A stretch of 64,000 nucleotides of DNA, taken from positions 1 through 64,000 of the forward strand of contig CAUJDW010000107.1 of the NCBI GenBank assembly GCA_963169455.1, written 5' to 3'. A model generated the notes under the pieces. That model ran no database searches, was not told the origin of the DNA, and saw only the letters and a program-made list of their open reading frames with translations. A program made the translations under genes and the position numbers. Below are positions 48,356-58,394 of the stretch, one piece after another (within the stretch, counting starts at the first letter, position 1; each line of letters starts with the position of its first letter). The stretch comes from Bacteroidota bacterium (GTDB lineage Bacteria; Bacteroidota; Bacteroidia; Chitinophagales; Saprospiraceae).

Positions 48356-50395
48356 ATGAAGCCTGTTCTTAACAGATCGATATTCAACAAGGCCATCTTC
48401 CGGGAGTCGGCCAGCGCATCCTTTGCCAAACTCAGCCCCCGGGCCATGCTCAAAAACCCGGTGATGTTCACGGTAGAGCTGGGCGCTGCTGTGATGGCGT
48501 TTGTCACCCTGCTTTCCCTTTTTTCGGAGCGGGAGGCCCTGGGAGACGCCGGTTACAATACCGCTATCACCCTCATTCTGGCCATCACGCTGCTCTTCGC
48601 CAATTTTGCAGAAGCGGTCGCGGAAGCCAGGGGCAAAGCCCAGGCCCACGCCCTGCGGAAAACCCGGATGGACACCCCTGCCAAACGCCTGCTCCCCGAC
48701 GGAAAAACGGAGCTCACTTCCGCTACCGCCCTGCGGCAGGGGGACATCTTCCTGGCTGAGGCCGGAGATATCATTCCCGCCGACGGCGAGATCATAGAAG
48801 GGCTGGCCTCCATTGACGAATCGGCCATCACCGGCGAATCGGCCCCCGTCATACGGGAAGCGGATACCGACCACAGCAGCGTCATCGGCGGCTCCAGGGT
48901 GCTTTCCGACCGGATCGAGGTGCGCGTCACTTCCAGGGCAGGCGAATCATTCCTCGACAGGATGATCGCACTGGTGGAAGGCGCCAACCGCCAGAAAACG
49001 CCCAACGAGATCGCCCTGACGATCCTGCTGGCAAGCTTTACAGTAGTGTTCCTCATCGTAACGGTTAGCCTGCAACCCTTTGCCGCTTACAACAATACGG
49101 CCATCACCATTGCCGCGCTGATCGCGCTTTTCGTCTGCCTTATCCCCACGACCATCGGAGGGCTGCTTTCCGCCATTGGCATTGCAGGCATGGACCGGGC
49201 CCTGGGCGCCAACATCATTGCCAAATCAGGCAAAGCCGTGGAAACCGCCGGCGATATAGACGTCCTGTTACTGGATAAAACCGGCACCATTACCATCGGC
49301 AACCGGAAGGCGACGAACTTCTATCCGCTTAACGGCGCCGGCGATGAAGCTTTTCTGGAGCTGGCGCTGCTCAGTTCCCTGGCGGACAAAACCCCGGAAG
49401 GAAAGTCCATCGTGGAACTCGCCGAAGCCCTGGGGGCCCGCCCGGATTTACCCGGAAAGGATAGCCTGAAATATGTAAAATTTTCGGCTGAGACCCGCAT
49501 GAGCGGCATCGACCTGCCGGATGGCCGCAGAATCCGCAAGGGCGCCTGGGACTCCATCAGGATGTGGTGCCAGATGGAAGGCGGGGTGCTCGAATCCTTC
49601 GAAGCGAAAACCCGCGAGATCGCCGAAAAGGGCGGCACACCTCTGGCGCTGGCCGTGGATCAGAAGCCCCAGGGGGTCATTCAACTGGAAGACATCATCA
49701 AACCCGGCATCCGGGAGCGCTTCGAGCGCTTCCGGAAAATGGGCCTCAAAACGGTGATGGTCACCGGCGACAACCCACTGACGGCTGCTTTCATCGCCCA
49801 TGAAGCCGGCCTTGACGACTTCATCGCCGAGGCGAAGCCGGAAGACAAACTCGCCTACATTCTCCAGGAGCAGGCGGCCGGCAAACTGGTGGCCATGATG
49901 GGCGACGGCACCAACGACGCGCCGGCCCTGGCCCAGGCCGACGTGGGCGTCGCCATGAACAACGGCACCCAGGCCGCCAAGGAAGCCGCCAATATGGTCG
50001 ACCTCGACAACGACCCCACCAAGTTGCTGGAAGTGGTGGAAATCGGCAAACAGTTGCTCATCACCAGAGGCAATATCACGACCTTTTCCATCGCCAACGA
50101 TGTGGCCAAGTATTTCGCCATTGTTCCGGCCCTCTTCGCCACCTCCATTCCGGGGTTGAACGCCCTCAACATCATGCAGCTGGCGAGCCCGGAATCAGCC
50201 ATCCTGTCGGCTGCCATCTTTAATGCCATCATCATCCCCATGCTGATCCCGCTGGCTTTGCGCGGGGCAAGCTACCGGCCCATCGGGGCCGGGGCTCTGC
50301 TGACGCGCAACCTGCTGGTATATGGCCTGGGCGGCATCATCGTTCCGTTCATAGGGATCAAACTGATCGACCTGATCGTGTGCTTTTTCATCTAA
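48356..50395 (+). CDS. kdpB: Potassium-transporting ATPase ATP-binding subunit B (KdpB)
   Basis: A 679-residue P-type ATPase. The phosphorylated aspartate is D307 in LLLDKTGTITIG, the same number as in E. coli KdpB. The actuator motif TGES ends at S162, the residue reported as an inhibitory phosphorylation site in E. coli. The hinge motif MMGDGTNDAPAL is near 518. Start at 48356 (MKPVLNRSIFNKAIFRES) matches the family; the frame is open upstream within kdpA. KdpB hydrolyses ATP and moves K+ received from KdpA. Confidence 0.96.
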   Translation: MKPVLNRSIFNKAIFRESASASFAKLSPRAMLKNPVMFTVELGAAVMAFVTLLSLFSEREALGDAGYNTAITLILAITLLFANFAEAVAEARGKAQAHALRKTRMDTPAKRLLPDGKTELTSATALRQGDIFLAEAGDIIPADGEIIEGLASIDESAITGESAPVIREADTDHSSVIGGSRVLSDRIEVRVTSRAGESFLDRMIALVEGANRQKTPNEIALTILLASFTVVFLIVTVSLQPFAAYNNTAITIAALIALFVCLIPTTIGGLLSAIGIAGMDRALGANIIAKSGKAVETAGDIDVLLLDKTGTITIGNRKATNFYPLNGAGDEAFLELALLSSLADKTPEGKSIVELAEALGARPDLPGKDSLKYVKFSAETRMSGIDLPDGRRIRKGAWDSIRMWCQMEGGVLESFEAKTREIAEKGGTPLALAVDQKPQGVIQLEDIIKPGIRERFERFRKMGLKTVMVTGDNPLTAAFIAHEAGLDDFIAEAKPEDKLAYILQEQAAGKLVAMMGDGTNDAPALAQADVGVAMNNGTQAAKEAANMVDLDNDPTKLLEVVEIGKQLLITRGNITTFSIANDVAKYFAIVPALFATSIPGLNALNIMQLASPESAILSAAIFNAIIIPMLIPLALRGASYRPIGAGALLTRNLLVYGLGGIIVPFIGIKLIDLIVCFFI

Positions 50396-50407
50396 ACCGA
50401 ACCTTCC

Positions 50408-50998
50408 ATGAAAAACGTGAGAATTGCAATTGGGCTGGCGGCAATAACGCTGTTGATTTTCGGCATCGCCTATCCGGCGGCCATGGTTGGATTGGCCAAT
50501 CTGTTGTCGCCCCACAACGCTGCCGGCAAACCCGTTTACCGCGATGGCGCCCTGGTGGGTTTTGAAAATATCGGGCAGGCCTTTGACAGCCCCCCTTACT
50601 TCTGGGGCCGGCCCTCGGCCGTCGGATATAATGCCGCCGCTACCGGAGGCTCCAACCTGAGCCCGGCCAACCCGGCTTACCGGCAACTGGTGCAAAACCG
50701 GATCGACACGCTGCTGAAATACCATCCGGGCATTGGCGTCAAAGACATTCCCGTTGAGCTGGTTACGGCTTCCGGCTCCGGGCTCGACCCCCATATCAGC
50801 AGGGCGGCTGCCATGATCCAGGTGAGGCGCATCGCCGCCAGCCGGCGGATCAGCGAAGAACAGCTGCGGCGGCTCATCGGGCAGCACTGCCGGAAGCCGC
50901 TGCTGGGCATCGCCGGCCCGGGAGATTATGTCAATGTACTGAAACTCAACCTGGCCCTGGACGCAGGCGTGGAGAGCGCCGGCCAATCGCCGGATTAA
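50408..50998 (+). CDS. kdpC: Potassium-transporting ATPase subunit C (KdpC)
   Basis: A 196-residue subunit with one N-terminal membrane helix (IAIGLAAITLLIFGIAYPAAM) and a periplasmic domain. Typical motifs are AFDSPPYFWGRPSA near 58, GGSNLSPANP near 79 and ASGSGLDPHISRAAAMIQ near 122. KdpC assists assembly and ATP affinity of the KdpFABC complex. It lies 12 bp after kdpB and 13 bp before the porin gene. Confidence 0.95.
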   Translation: MKNVRIAIGLAAITLLIFGIAYPAAMVGLANLLSPHNAAGKPVYRDGALVGFENIGQAFDSPPYFWGRPSAVGYNAAATGGSNLSPANPAYRQLVQNRIDTLLKYHPGIGVKDIPVELVTASGSGLDPHISRAAAMIQVRRIAASRRISEEQLRRLIGQHCRKPLLGIAGPGDYVNVLKLNLALDAGVESAGQSPD

Positions 50999-51011
50999 AA
51001 TCCCCAACAAC

Positions 51012-52118
51012 ATGCGACATTTTTTGCCCATATTGGCCATTTTCACACTCAGCATGAGTGCTTCGGCGCAGCAGGAGGATTCCTCCGCCCAAATCCGGAT
51101 TTCCGGATACGTGGACGCTTACTACAGCTACTTTTCTGATTCGCTGGGGGCCAACGCCCTCCAGCAATTTACAACGGTTTCTCCCCGCAGCGGGCGCTTC
51201 GGGCTCAACGTAGCCCAGATCGGAGCGCATTACAGGGATGAAAATATCCGGGGGAATGTGGTGCTGCATTATGGCGACATCGCGCAGGCCACCTGGACGG
51301 AGGAGTTCAGGCCCGTGCAGGAAGCCAATCTGGGCTTCAGGATCAGCCCGGGATGGTGGGTGGACGGTGGTTTTTTCACCACCCATATCGGCACGGAAAG
51401 CTTCCTGCCCAAAAACAACTTCCTGAGTTCAACTGCAGTAGCCACCTATAATGAGCCCTTTTATCAGGCGGGAGCGCGCCTTTCATACGAAGGGCCGAAC
51501 CAACTCCACGCGGAGTTCTGGCTGGCCAACGGGTATAATTTCTTTCTGGACGCCAATTCGGCGAAATCGATTGGATTGCTGCTGCGTTACCAGCTTTCGG
51601 GCAAGACGAGCCTGTCCTATTCCGGACTTTTCGGCAGAGAATCGCCGGATGGCGTATCGCCCAGGCAGTTCAGGTTTTACCAGAATGCGTACCTGAACAG
51701 CGCTGTTGGCGGCAGGTTGTTCCTGGTTCTCGGCGGTGACCTGGGGATGCAGTCCAACACCAAAGGGCCCGATGCAGAAGACAGCGCCCTTATGTTCAAT
51801 GCCCTTGCGGTGCTCCGCTACCAGTTTAGGCCGGACTTTTCGGCAACTGCCCGGGCGGAAGTGTTTCAGGACCCGGACGGCTTTATCTCCGGGCTTTACT
51901 CCAATACCAGAGGGCAGGAGCAAGGGCTTCAGCTCTGGGGCATAACACTTGGCGCTGAGTTCAGGCCGGCCGAAAACGCCTACCTGAGGGCCGAGGCGCG
52001 GTATCTCAGTGCCGAAGGCGGGCTGGATATCTTTACCGGCAGCCCCGATCCCCGTACCCGCTGGGAAGCGATGGCTACCATGGGATTTTATTTTGACCAC
52101 CGGATTACAACGAAATAA
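51012..52118 (+). CDS. Outer-membrane beta-barrel porin of the kdp operon
   Basis: A 368-residue exported protein with a signal peptide (MRHFLPILAIFTLSMSASA) and alternating aromatic/polar strands throughout (RISGYVDAYYSYFSDSL, LGFRISPGWWVDGGFFTTHI). It ends in a typical barrel-terminal strand (WEAMATMGFYFDHRI). It matches the OmpL-like beta-barrel porin-2 family pattern. Placement inside the kdp operon, 2 bp before the KdpD-like gene, suggests an outer-membrane route for K+ at low concentration. This role is inferred. Confidence 0.8.
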   Translation: MRHFLPILAIFTLSMSASAQQEDSSAQIRISGYVDAYYSYFSDSLGANALQQFTTVSPRSGRFGLNVAQIGAHYRDENIRGNVVLHYGDIAQATWTEEFRPVQEANLGFRISPGWWVDGGFFTTHIGTESFLPKNNFLSSTAVATYNEPFYQAGARLSYEGPNQLHAEFWLANGYNFFLDANSAKSIGLLLRYQLSGKTSLSYSGLFGRESPDGVSPRQFRFYQNAYLNSAVGGRLFLVLGGDLGMQSNTKGPDAEDSALMFNALAVLRYQFRPDFSATARAEVFQDPDGFISGLYSNTRGQEQGLQLWGITLGAEFRPAENAYLRAEARYLSAEGGLDIFTGSPDPRTRWEAMATMGFYFDHRITTK

Positions 52119-52120
52119 GC

Positions 52121-53239
52121 ATGGCGCAAACACCAGAAAGCCGGTTTACAGACCTCATCCGACAGCGCAGAAGGGGGAGCCTCAAGGCCTATATTGGCAT
52201 GATCGCCGGCGTGGGAAAGACTTACCGCATGCTGCAGGAAGCTCACGAGCTGATCGCAGCCGGCATCGATGTCAAAATCGGCCTGATCGAACCCCACGGC
52301 CGCGAAGAGACGGCCAAACTGATGGAGGGCATCCCGCAGATACCGCTGAAAATTGTTTATTATAAAGGGCGGGAACTGCGTGAAATGGACCTGGACGCCA
52401 TTATCATCGCCCATCCGGAAGTAGTTCTGGTTGACGAACTGGCTCATACCAACATCCCGGGCAGCCGCAATGAAAAGCGCTGGCAGGATGTGATAGAGCT
52501 CCTCGAAAACGGCATCAATGTGATTACCGCATTTAATATCCAGCACCTGGAAAGCATGAACGACCGCGTGGAAAAGATTGCCGGTATTGAAGTAAAAGAG
52601 ACCCTCCCGGACAAAATACTGGAGTACGCCGATGACATCGTCAACATCGATTTGCCGGCCACCGACCTCATCAAGCGCATGGAGGAGGGGAAAATCTACA
52701 AAGGAGAACTCATAAGGAGAGCGCTGGACAATTTTTTCCAGCCGGAAAAAATCCTGCAGTTGCGCGACCTGGCGCTGAGGAAGGTTGCTTCACAGGTGGA
52801 AAGGAAAATTGAAAAAAGCCTGCCGCCAAAGGCCCGCATGCCCATCGAACGCTTCATGGGCTGTATCAGCACCAATTACGAAGGCGGCAAAAAGATCATC
52901 CGCAAAACCGCCCGACTGGCGGGGCACTATCAGGCGGAATGGTATGTGCTGTACGTACAAACCAACAGGGAGCGTGCAGAAAAAATCAACCTGAGCGCCC
53001 AGCGCAAATTGCTCCAAAACTTCAAGCTGGCCAAAGAACTGGGCGGCGAGGTCATCAAAGTCACGATCGAAGACGTCCCAAAGGGAATTGTCAGTAAAGC
53101 ACTGGAACTGGACATCACGAACATTATCATCGGGCGGCCGACTTTTTCCCTTTGGCGGCAACTAACTGGCCGCAATTTCATGGACCGGCTGTTGAGGCAA
53201 CTATCAGATGCAGAGATCGACATCATCATTGTCTTCTAA
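52121..53239 (+). CDS. Stand-alone KdpD sensor domain plus USP domain (no kinase)
   Basis: A 372-residue cytosolic protein equal to the N-terminal part of KdpD. The KdpD domain (residues 20-225) has Walker A GMIAGVGKTY, Walker B VVLVDELAHTN and the GINVITAFNIQHLESMND segment. A universal-stress-protein domain (about 245-372) ends IIIGRPTFSLWRQLTGRNF. DUF4118 membrane segments, GAF and kinase domains of E. coli KdpD are missing. The next gene, 10 bp away, supplies a kinase, so sensing and kinase are on separate chains. Confidence 0.9.
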   Translation: MAQTPESRFTDLIRQRRRGSLKAYIGMIAGVGKTYRMLQEAHELIAAGIDVKIGLIEPHGREETAKLMEGIPQIPLKIVYYKGRELREMDLDAIIIAHPEVVLVDELAHTNIPGSRNEKRWQDVIELLENGINVITAFNIQHLESMNDRVEKIAGIEVKETLPDKILEYADDIVNIDLPATDLIKRMEEGKIYKGELIRRALDNFFQPEKILQLRDLALRKVASQVERKIEKSLPPKARMPIERFMGCISTNYEGGKKIIRKTARLAGHYQAEWYVLYVQTNRERAEKINLSAQRKLLQNFKLAKELGGEVIKVTIEDVPKGIVSKALELDITNIIIGRPTFSLWRQLTGRNFMDRLLRQLSDAEIDIIIVF

Positions 53240-53249
53240 AATCAGGCAC

Positions 53250-55040
53250 ATGAAAATCAAGCACCAACTGCTCCTGTCTTTCGGGTTCCTGTTCCTGGTG
53301 ATCCTGCTGCTGGGTGGGGTGGGAAGTTTCTATATCTACCGCCTGGCCATGGATTCAAGGGCCATTATCAAGGACAACAACCGTTCCCTGGCTTATTTGC
53401 AGGAGATCGATGAAGCACTGGACGATATCCATTTGCTATTAAACAGCAACAAGGCCGGCGGTTTCGAAGAGGCGCTGTCCACTATCCGGAAAAACCTGGT
53501 GCTCCAGCAGGCCAACGTCACGGAGAGAGGGGAAGAAAAGCTGACCCGGCAACTGGCTGCAGCAGTAAACACGCTGGAGACAGCCCTGGCGGAAGGCCCT
53601 TTGGACCCCTCTGCCGCCAGGGTGGCCATTCACGAGGTCAGCACGCTGGCTAATGCCATTTACCACATGAACCAGGACGCCATCGAACAGCGGAATCAGA
53701 TTGCCGGCAAAACCGCCGACGAGGTGTTTCTGTACATGATCATTTTCGGTGCAGCCGGCATCCTCATCGGGCTGTCTTTTACGATGGGCATGCCCTCGGT
53801 CATCTCCAAACCCATAAAGGCGTTTAACGAGGCGATAAGCCAGGTGGCAAGAGGGCAATATGAAGTCACTGTCCCTGTCACCGGGGAAAATGAATTCGCC
53901 CAGTTGGCCCAGTCATTCAACAAGATGGCTCAGAAACTCCAGGAATACGAGCAAAGCAATTTAGCCAAAATCCTGATGGAGAAAAAACGCCTGGACGCCG
54001 TCATCAACCAGTTTAACGATGCCATTATCGGCCTGGACGACCGCAAAGCGATCATTTTCGTGAACGAACGCGCCCTGTCTATTCTGGGAGTTGAAAGGAA
54101 GGCCCTGCTTGGCCAGTACGCATCGGACTTTGCCCTGCACAACCCACTCATGCAAAACCTGATACGCCGACTGATGACAGGTTTTGAGGAATGGGAAGAA
54201 GAAGTCTATGAGCCCATTAAAATTACAGAAGGCAACAAGGAAAAATTATTCTCCCCGGAAATCATCCACATCTCCTCCAAACCTGCCGGCGGCGCCCGGA
54301 AAATCCTGATCGGGCACGCCATCATTTTGACCGATATCACTGAATTTGCCGAGAAAGACAGCGCCAAAACCAGGTTCATGGCCACGCTGAGCCATCAACT
54401 CAAAACCCCCGTTGCCGCCATAGAAATGGCTGCCAGCATCCTGGATAATGAAAAAACAGGGGAGTTGAACAACGGACAGCACGAATGCATAGAAATGATC
54501 CGGGAAAACAATAAACGGATACATCGAATGATCAACGAAATTCTCGACCTGTCGAAAATAGAAAGCGGAAGCATTGAGATCATCAATGAGAAAATCAATA
54601 TCGAACAGCTGATAAAAAAAGCCATACTCGGCGTAATGCCATTTGCCGAGAGCAAACACATCGAGATCAAAACCACACTGCTGGGCCCCAAAGCCGCAGT
54701 AATGGCCGACCCCCAAAAAGCTGTTTGGGTGCTCAATAACCTCCTGACAAACGCCATTCGCTATTCCCCCGAAAACGACGTCATCGAGATGGCCGCGCTG
54801 GAAAGTGGAAAAAATATCATGATCACGGTCCGGGATAATGGCCCGGGCATCGAACCACAGCAAAAAGACAAGCTGTTCAGGCCATACAGCCGAAAAAAAG
54901 GGGATAAAACGGAAGGCGCGGGCCTGGGCCTGGCTATCTCCAAAGAATTCATCGAAGCGATGGGGGGAAGCATCGGCCTTCATTCTGAACCTAAGCGGGG
55001 TGCGTCATTTTGGATAAAACTGCGAAAACCCCAGGCCTGA
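53250..55040 (+). CDS. HAMP/PAS sensor histidine kinase of the kdp locus
   Basis: A 596-residue membrane histidine kinase. TM1 (residues 7-29) and TM2 (about 167-187) flank a helical periplasmic domain. HAMP (about 188-240), PAS (about 250-365) and HisKA with H382 (SHQLKTPVAA) follow. The HATPase carries N-box NNLLTNAIRY, DNGPGIEPQQ and GAGLGLAIS. The start at 53250 lies after the KdpD-like stop. It is probably the phosphodonor of the sigma-54 regulator at 44684, by location only. The N-terminal domain resembles a four-helix ligand sensor. Confidence 0.92.
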   Translation: MKIKHQLLLSFGFLFLVILLLGGVGSFYIYRLAMDSRAIIKDNNRSLAYLQEIDEALDDIHLLLNSNKAGGFEEALSTIRKNLVLQQANVTERGEEKLTRQLAAAVNTLETALAEGPLDPSAARVAIHEVSTLANAIYHMNQDAIEQRNQIAGKTADEVFLYMIIFGAAGILIGLSFTMGMPSVISKPIKAFNEAISQVARGQYEVTVPVTGENEFAQLAQSFNKMAQKLQEYEQSNLAKILMEKKRLDAVINQFNDAIIGLDDRKAIIFVNERALSILGVERKALLGQYASDFALHNPLMQNLIRRLMTGFEEWEEEVYEPIKITEGNKEKLFSPEIIHISSKPAGGARKILIGHAIILTDITEFAEKDSAKTRFMATLSHQLKTPVAAIEMAASILDNEKTGELNNGQHECIEMIRENNKRIHRMINEILDLSKIESGSIEIINEKINIEQLIKKAILGVMPFAESKHIEIKTTLLGPKAAVMADPQKAVWVLNNLLTNAIRYSPENDVIEMAALESGKNIMITVRDNGPGIEPQQKDKLFRPYSRKKGDKTEGAGLGLAISKEFIEAMGGSIGLHSEPKRGASFWIKLRKPQA

Positions 55041-55047
55041 CTCCTTG

Positions 55048-55064
55048 CCCGCGGCCGGGTTTTT
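55048..55064 (+). terminator. Weak candidate terminator after the kdp operon
   Basis: cccg (55048-55051) and cggg (55056-55059) form a short GC stem with loop cggc, followed by five T. It lies 8 bp after the histidine kinase stop. The stem is only 4 bp, so the call is uncertain. Confidence 0.3.
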
Positions 55065-55281
55065 GCTTATGTTTGCCTCCCTGGCTGGTTTATGGTTCCC
55101 TTCGCCTCCGCAAGCGGGATAAAAGTTTTTACCCGGCTGAGCGCAGCGGGGACAGGCCTGGTTCCTGCTTGCCGCGCACCGAGCCGCTATCGCAGGCGGG
55201 TTAGCACCATATTCCCCGGCTGGCTCCTGGTTTCTGGATAACTTAGAAACCAGAAACCCAAAAACCAGAAACCCTCACCCC

Positions 55282-58236
55282 ATGCAGCTCTTCTCCCGCG
55301 GAACGGCGCAGGCCGAACACGAAGTCATCTACGACCTGTATGAGGCAGTGGAAGGCCTTTACCTGCCCATGGCTTACATCGTCAGTAAGGACCAGAGCGG
55401 GCTGCTGGCCCATATCCGGCAGAAGGCCCTGCCCCAGACGATCAGCGGTTTCGGGCTGGAGCTCGGCACTACGAGGGAGCGCCTGTTCGCCATTGTGGGA
55501 AAACTGCAGCCAAAAGCCCTGGAAGAGCGCTTCAACCCTCCGAAAAAGAAAGCCAAGCCCCTGGATAAGCTGATGGAGGACAAGGAGCTGGCCAACGCCA
55601 TTACCCTGTATTGCCACCGCCTCCTGGACGAGCTGCTCACCCTGGCGGCCCGGCATCGGCTGCCCATCACCTGGCAGGTGGACCGCAAGGTGCTGGCAAA
55701 GGATTTTCTGCTCGAATACCGCGAAGAGGAACTGGAGCCCGTGCTCTATTTTGCCCGTGACAAAGGTGGCGTGCGCTACCGCCTGCAACTGGCGGACGCC
55801 GGCGGCCCCTGGGCTATCCAAACCCGCGACGTCATCCCCATCACCAATAATCCGGCCTGGCTGTTCGTCGATTATCGCCTGTACAGAGCTGCTCACATCA
55901 ACGGCAATATGGTGAAGCCGTTCCGGGACAAGGACGAGCTCAGCATCCCCCAATCGGCGGTCAAAACCTATTTCCAGAAATTTATCCTCAAGGTGGCGGC
56001 CAAAGCAGAGATAGAAGCCGAGGGCTTCGAGGTCAGGCAGTACGGCGAGCTGCGCGCCTGCCGGCTGGAACCCGTTCAGGACCTCTTCCGCAGCCACTGG
56101 GTGCTTTCGGTGCTGATGGAATACCCCGGCGCCAGCTTCAACTGGAGCGACAAAAAGAGCAAAAGGACGGCCCTGGAATTTAACGAGGGCGATGAGGTGC
56201 GCATCCTCCAGGCCGTGCGGAACATGGAGCAGGAAAAGGCTTTCATGGAGAAACTCCGGGGCTTCGGCCTGGAAAGGGGCGAAGGAAGCTATTTCGAGCC
56301 GGCGGGCGCCGGCGCCGGCCCTTTTTCCCTGCTGGAATGGCTGGGCGAACACCGGAAGGCCCTGGAGGATGCCGGATTCACCGTAGGCGAACCGGCAATC
56401 GAAGGGCAGCAGCTCTACCTTTTCCCGGCAAAAATGGACCTTAAGGCCGAACAGCACAACGACTGGTTCGACCTGTACGGCCAGGTGACGGTTGGTGAAT
56501 TCACCTTCCCCTTTTTGTCGCTGACCAGGAATATCCGGGAGGGCAACCCCCTCTATCCCCTGCCCAATGGCGCCTTTTTTATGATCCCACAGGAATGGAT
56601 GGCCCGTTACCAGGGCCTCTTCCAGTTTGCCAAACGGGAAGGCGGCCAACTTCGCCTGGCCAAAAGCCAGTATATGCTGCTGGAAGAACTGGGGCTGGGC
56701 GCAGCCGCTTCCCTGGCGGATGAACAAAAAGCCGCTGCGTCTTCTTCCTACGCCCCCTCTCCCCTGCTCAAAGCGGAGCTGCGCCCCTACCAACTGGAGG
56801 GCGTGCGCTGGCTGGTGCTACTGTACGAAAACCAACTGGGCGCCTGCCTGGCTGACGACATGGGCCTGGGCAAGACCCTGCAAACCATCGCCCTGCTGCT
56901 GCACGCCAAGGAACGCAAAGCCAGCGGGGCCTCCCCCACCCCACCTGCAGCCAGTTCCCAGCTAGGCCTGTTTGAGCCGCCGCCGGACGCGGCCTTCCTC
57001 AGGCCCCTGCAAGCCCTGATCATCATGCCGGCTTCCCTGGTGTTCAACTGGGAAGCGGAAATCCGCCGCTTCGCCCCCAGCCTGCAGGTTTACCGCCACA
57101 CCGGCCCCAAACGACACCAGGACATTCGGCTCCTGGCCCGCTTCGATGTCATCCTGACCACCTATCAGACAGCATTGCGGGATGTGGAGCTGCTGGAAGG
57201 CATGGCATTCGAATACATTATCCTGGACGAAAGCCAGCAGATCAAGAACAAGGACAGCAAGGTGTTCCGCGCCATCAACCGCCTGGATGCCGGGCACAAG
57301 CTTTCCCTGAGCGGCACCCCCATCGAGAACTCCCTGTCGGACCTCTGGGCGCAGGCCGAGTTCATCAACCCGGGCCTGCTGGGCAGCTACAATTTTTTCC
57401 AGCGGGAGTTCATCACGCCCATTGAAAAGCGGCAGGATGAGGAAAAAAAGGCCCGCCTGCGCCAACTGGTGCAACCCTACCTGCTGCGCCGCACCAAGGA
57501 GGAAGTAGCCCGCGACCTGCCCGAACTGACCACCAAGCTCTTCTTCAGCGAGATGGCGCCCGAACAAAAGAAGCTGTACGAACGCGAAAAATCCGCCGCC
57601 CGCAACTACCTGCTCGACAACTTCCAGTCCGACGACGCCAGGTACCGCTTTCAGGTGCTGCAGTCGCTGACCAGGCTCCGCCAACTGGCCAACCACCCCA
57701 GGCTGGCCATGGAAAGCTTTGAGAAAGAAAGCGGCAAATTCAACGATGTGCTCGAACACTGGGATGTAGTGCGGCGGGGCGGCCACAAAGTGCTTATTTT
57801 CAGCTCTTTCGTCCAGCACCTGGAGCTTTACCGCCAGAATTTTGAAGCCCAGGGCCTGCCATACGCCTGGCTCACCGGCAGCCAGAGCATCCGGCAGCGG
57901 GAAGCAGCGATCAAGGCCTTCCACGAACAGGCCGATGTGCAGCCCTTCCTCATCTCCATAAAAGCCGGGGGCGCCGGCCTGAACCTCACCGCCGCCGACT
58001 ACGTCTTCATCCTCGACCCCTGGTGGAACCCCACAACCGAGCAGCAGGCCATCGCACGGGCCCACCGGATCGGGCAGGACAAACACGTGATTGCCATCAA
58101 ATTCATCACCAAAGACAGCATCGAGGAGAAAATTCTGAAGCTGCAGGAGAAAAAATCCCAACTGGCGGAAGACATTATTGAGAATGCGGAAAAAGCCCGC
58201 TTTTCGAAGGGGGATATCGAGTATTTGTTTGAATAG
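55282..58236 (+). CDS. SNF2-family DEAD/DEAH helicase
   Basis: A 984-residue helicase-like ATPase. The N-terminal 480 residues form a family-specific region of unknown role. The SNF2 core starts near 495 (ELRPYQLEGVRWLVLLYENQ), with Walker A DDMGLGKTLQT, DESQ in ILDESQQIKNK, motif III SLSGTPIENSLSDLWAQ and helicase C (about 830-970) with QQAIARAHRIGQDKHV. It remodels protein-DNA complexes. The upstream gap has paired ggtttctgg/ccagaaacc words at 55228-55275. A long palindromic terminator follows the stop. Confidence 0.92.
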   Translation: MQLFSRGTAQAEHEVIYDLYEAVEGLYLPMAYIVSKDQSGLLAHIRQKALPQTISGFGLELGTTRERLFAIVGKLQPKALEERFNPPKKKAKPLDKLMEDKELANAITLYCHRLLDELLTLAARHRLPITWQVDRKVLAKDFLLEYREEELEPVLYFARDKGGVRYRLQLADAGGPWAIQTRDVIPITNNPAWLFVDYRLYRAAHINGNMVKPFRDKDELSIPQSAVKTYFQKFILKVAAKAEIEAEGFEVRQYGELRACRLEPVQDLFRSHWVLSVLMEYPGASFNWSDKKSKRTALEFNEGDEVRILQAVRNMEQEKAFMEKLRGFGLERGEGSYFEPAGAGAGPFSLLEWLGEHRKALEDAGFTVGEPAIEGQQLYLFPAKMDLKAEQHNDWFDLYGQVTVGEFTFPFLSLTRNIREGNPLYPLPNGAFFMIPQEWMARYQGLFQFAKREGGQLRLAKSQYMLLEELGLGAAASLADEQKAAASSSYAPSPLLKAELRPYQLEGVRWLVLLYENQLGACLADDMGLGKTLQTIALLLHAKERKASGASPTPPAASSQLGLFEPPPDAAFLRPLQALIIMPASLVFNWEAEIRRFAPSLQVYRHTGPKRHQDIRLLARFDVILTTYQTALRDVELLEGMAFEYIILDESQQIKNKDSKVFRAINRLDAGHKLSLSGTPIENSLSDLWAQAEFINPGLLGSYNFFQREFITPIEKRQDEEKKARLRQLVQPYLLRRTKEEVARDLPELTTKLFFSEMAPEQKKLYEREKSAARNYLLDNFQSDDARYRFQVLQSLTRLRQLANHPRLAMESFEKESGKFNDVLEHWDVVRRGGHKVLIFSSFVQHLELYRQNFEAQGLPYAWLTGSQSIRQREAAIKAFHEQADVQPFLISIKAGGAGLNLTAADYVFILDPWWNPTTEQQAIARAHRIGQDKHVIAIKFITKDSIEEKILKLQEKKSQLAEDIIENAEKARFSKGDIEYLFE

Positions 58237-58249
58237 GTAAATAACCCCC

Positions 58250-58290
58250 TTCCAAACCCCCGAGGTTTTCCAAACCTCGGGGGTTTGGAA
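58250..58290 (+). terminator. 19-bp perfect palindrome after the helicase gene
   Basis: The left arm 58250-58268 (ttccaaacccccgaggttt) pairs perfectly with the right arm 58272-58290, leaving a 3-base loop tcc. It starts 14 bp after the helicase stop; aaggttttctt follows on the plus strand. It is probably a transcription terminator or RNA-stabilising hairpin and separates the helicase from pyc. Confidence 0.8.
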
Positions 58291-58394
58291 AGGTTTTCTT
58301 ATCTTTTCCCCCGCTTTCTGCCCGCCCTGGCCAATTCTACCAGCTTATTCACCCTGTTGTAAACCTCTGATTTTCAGAGCAAAAAAAAAGACAA

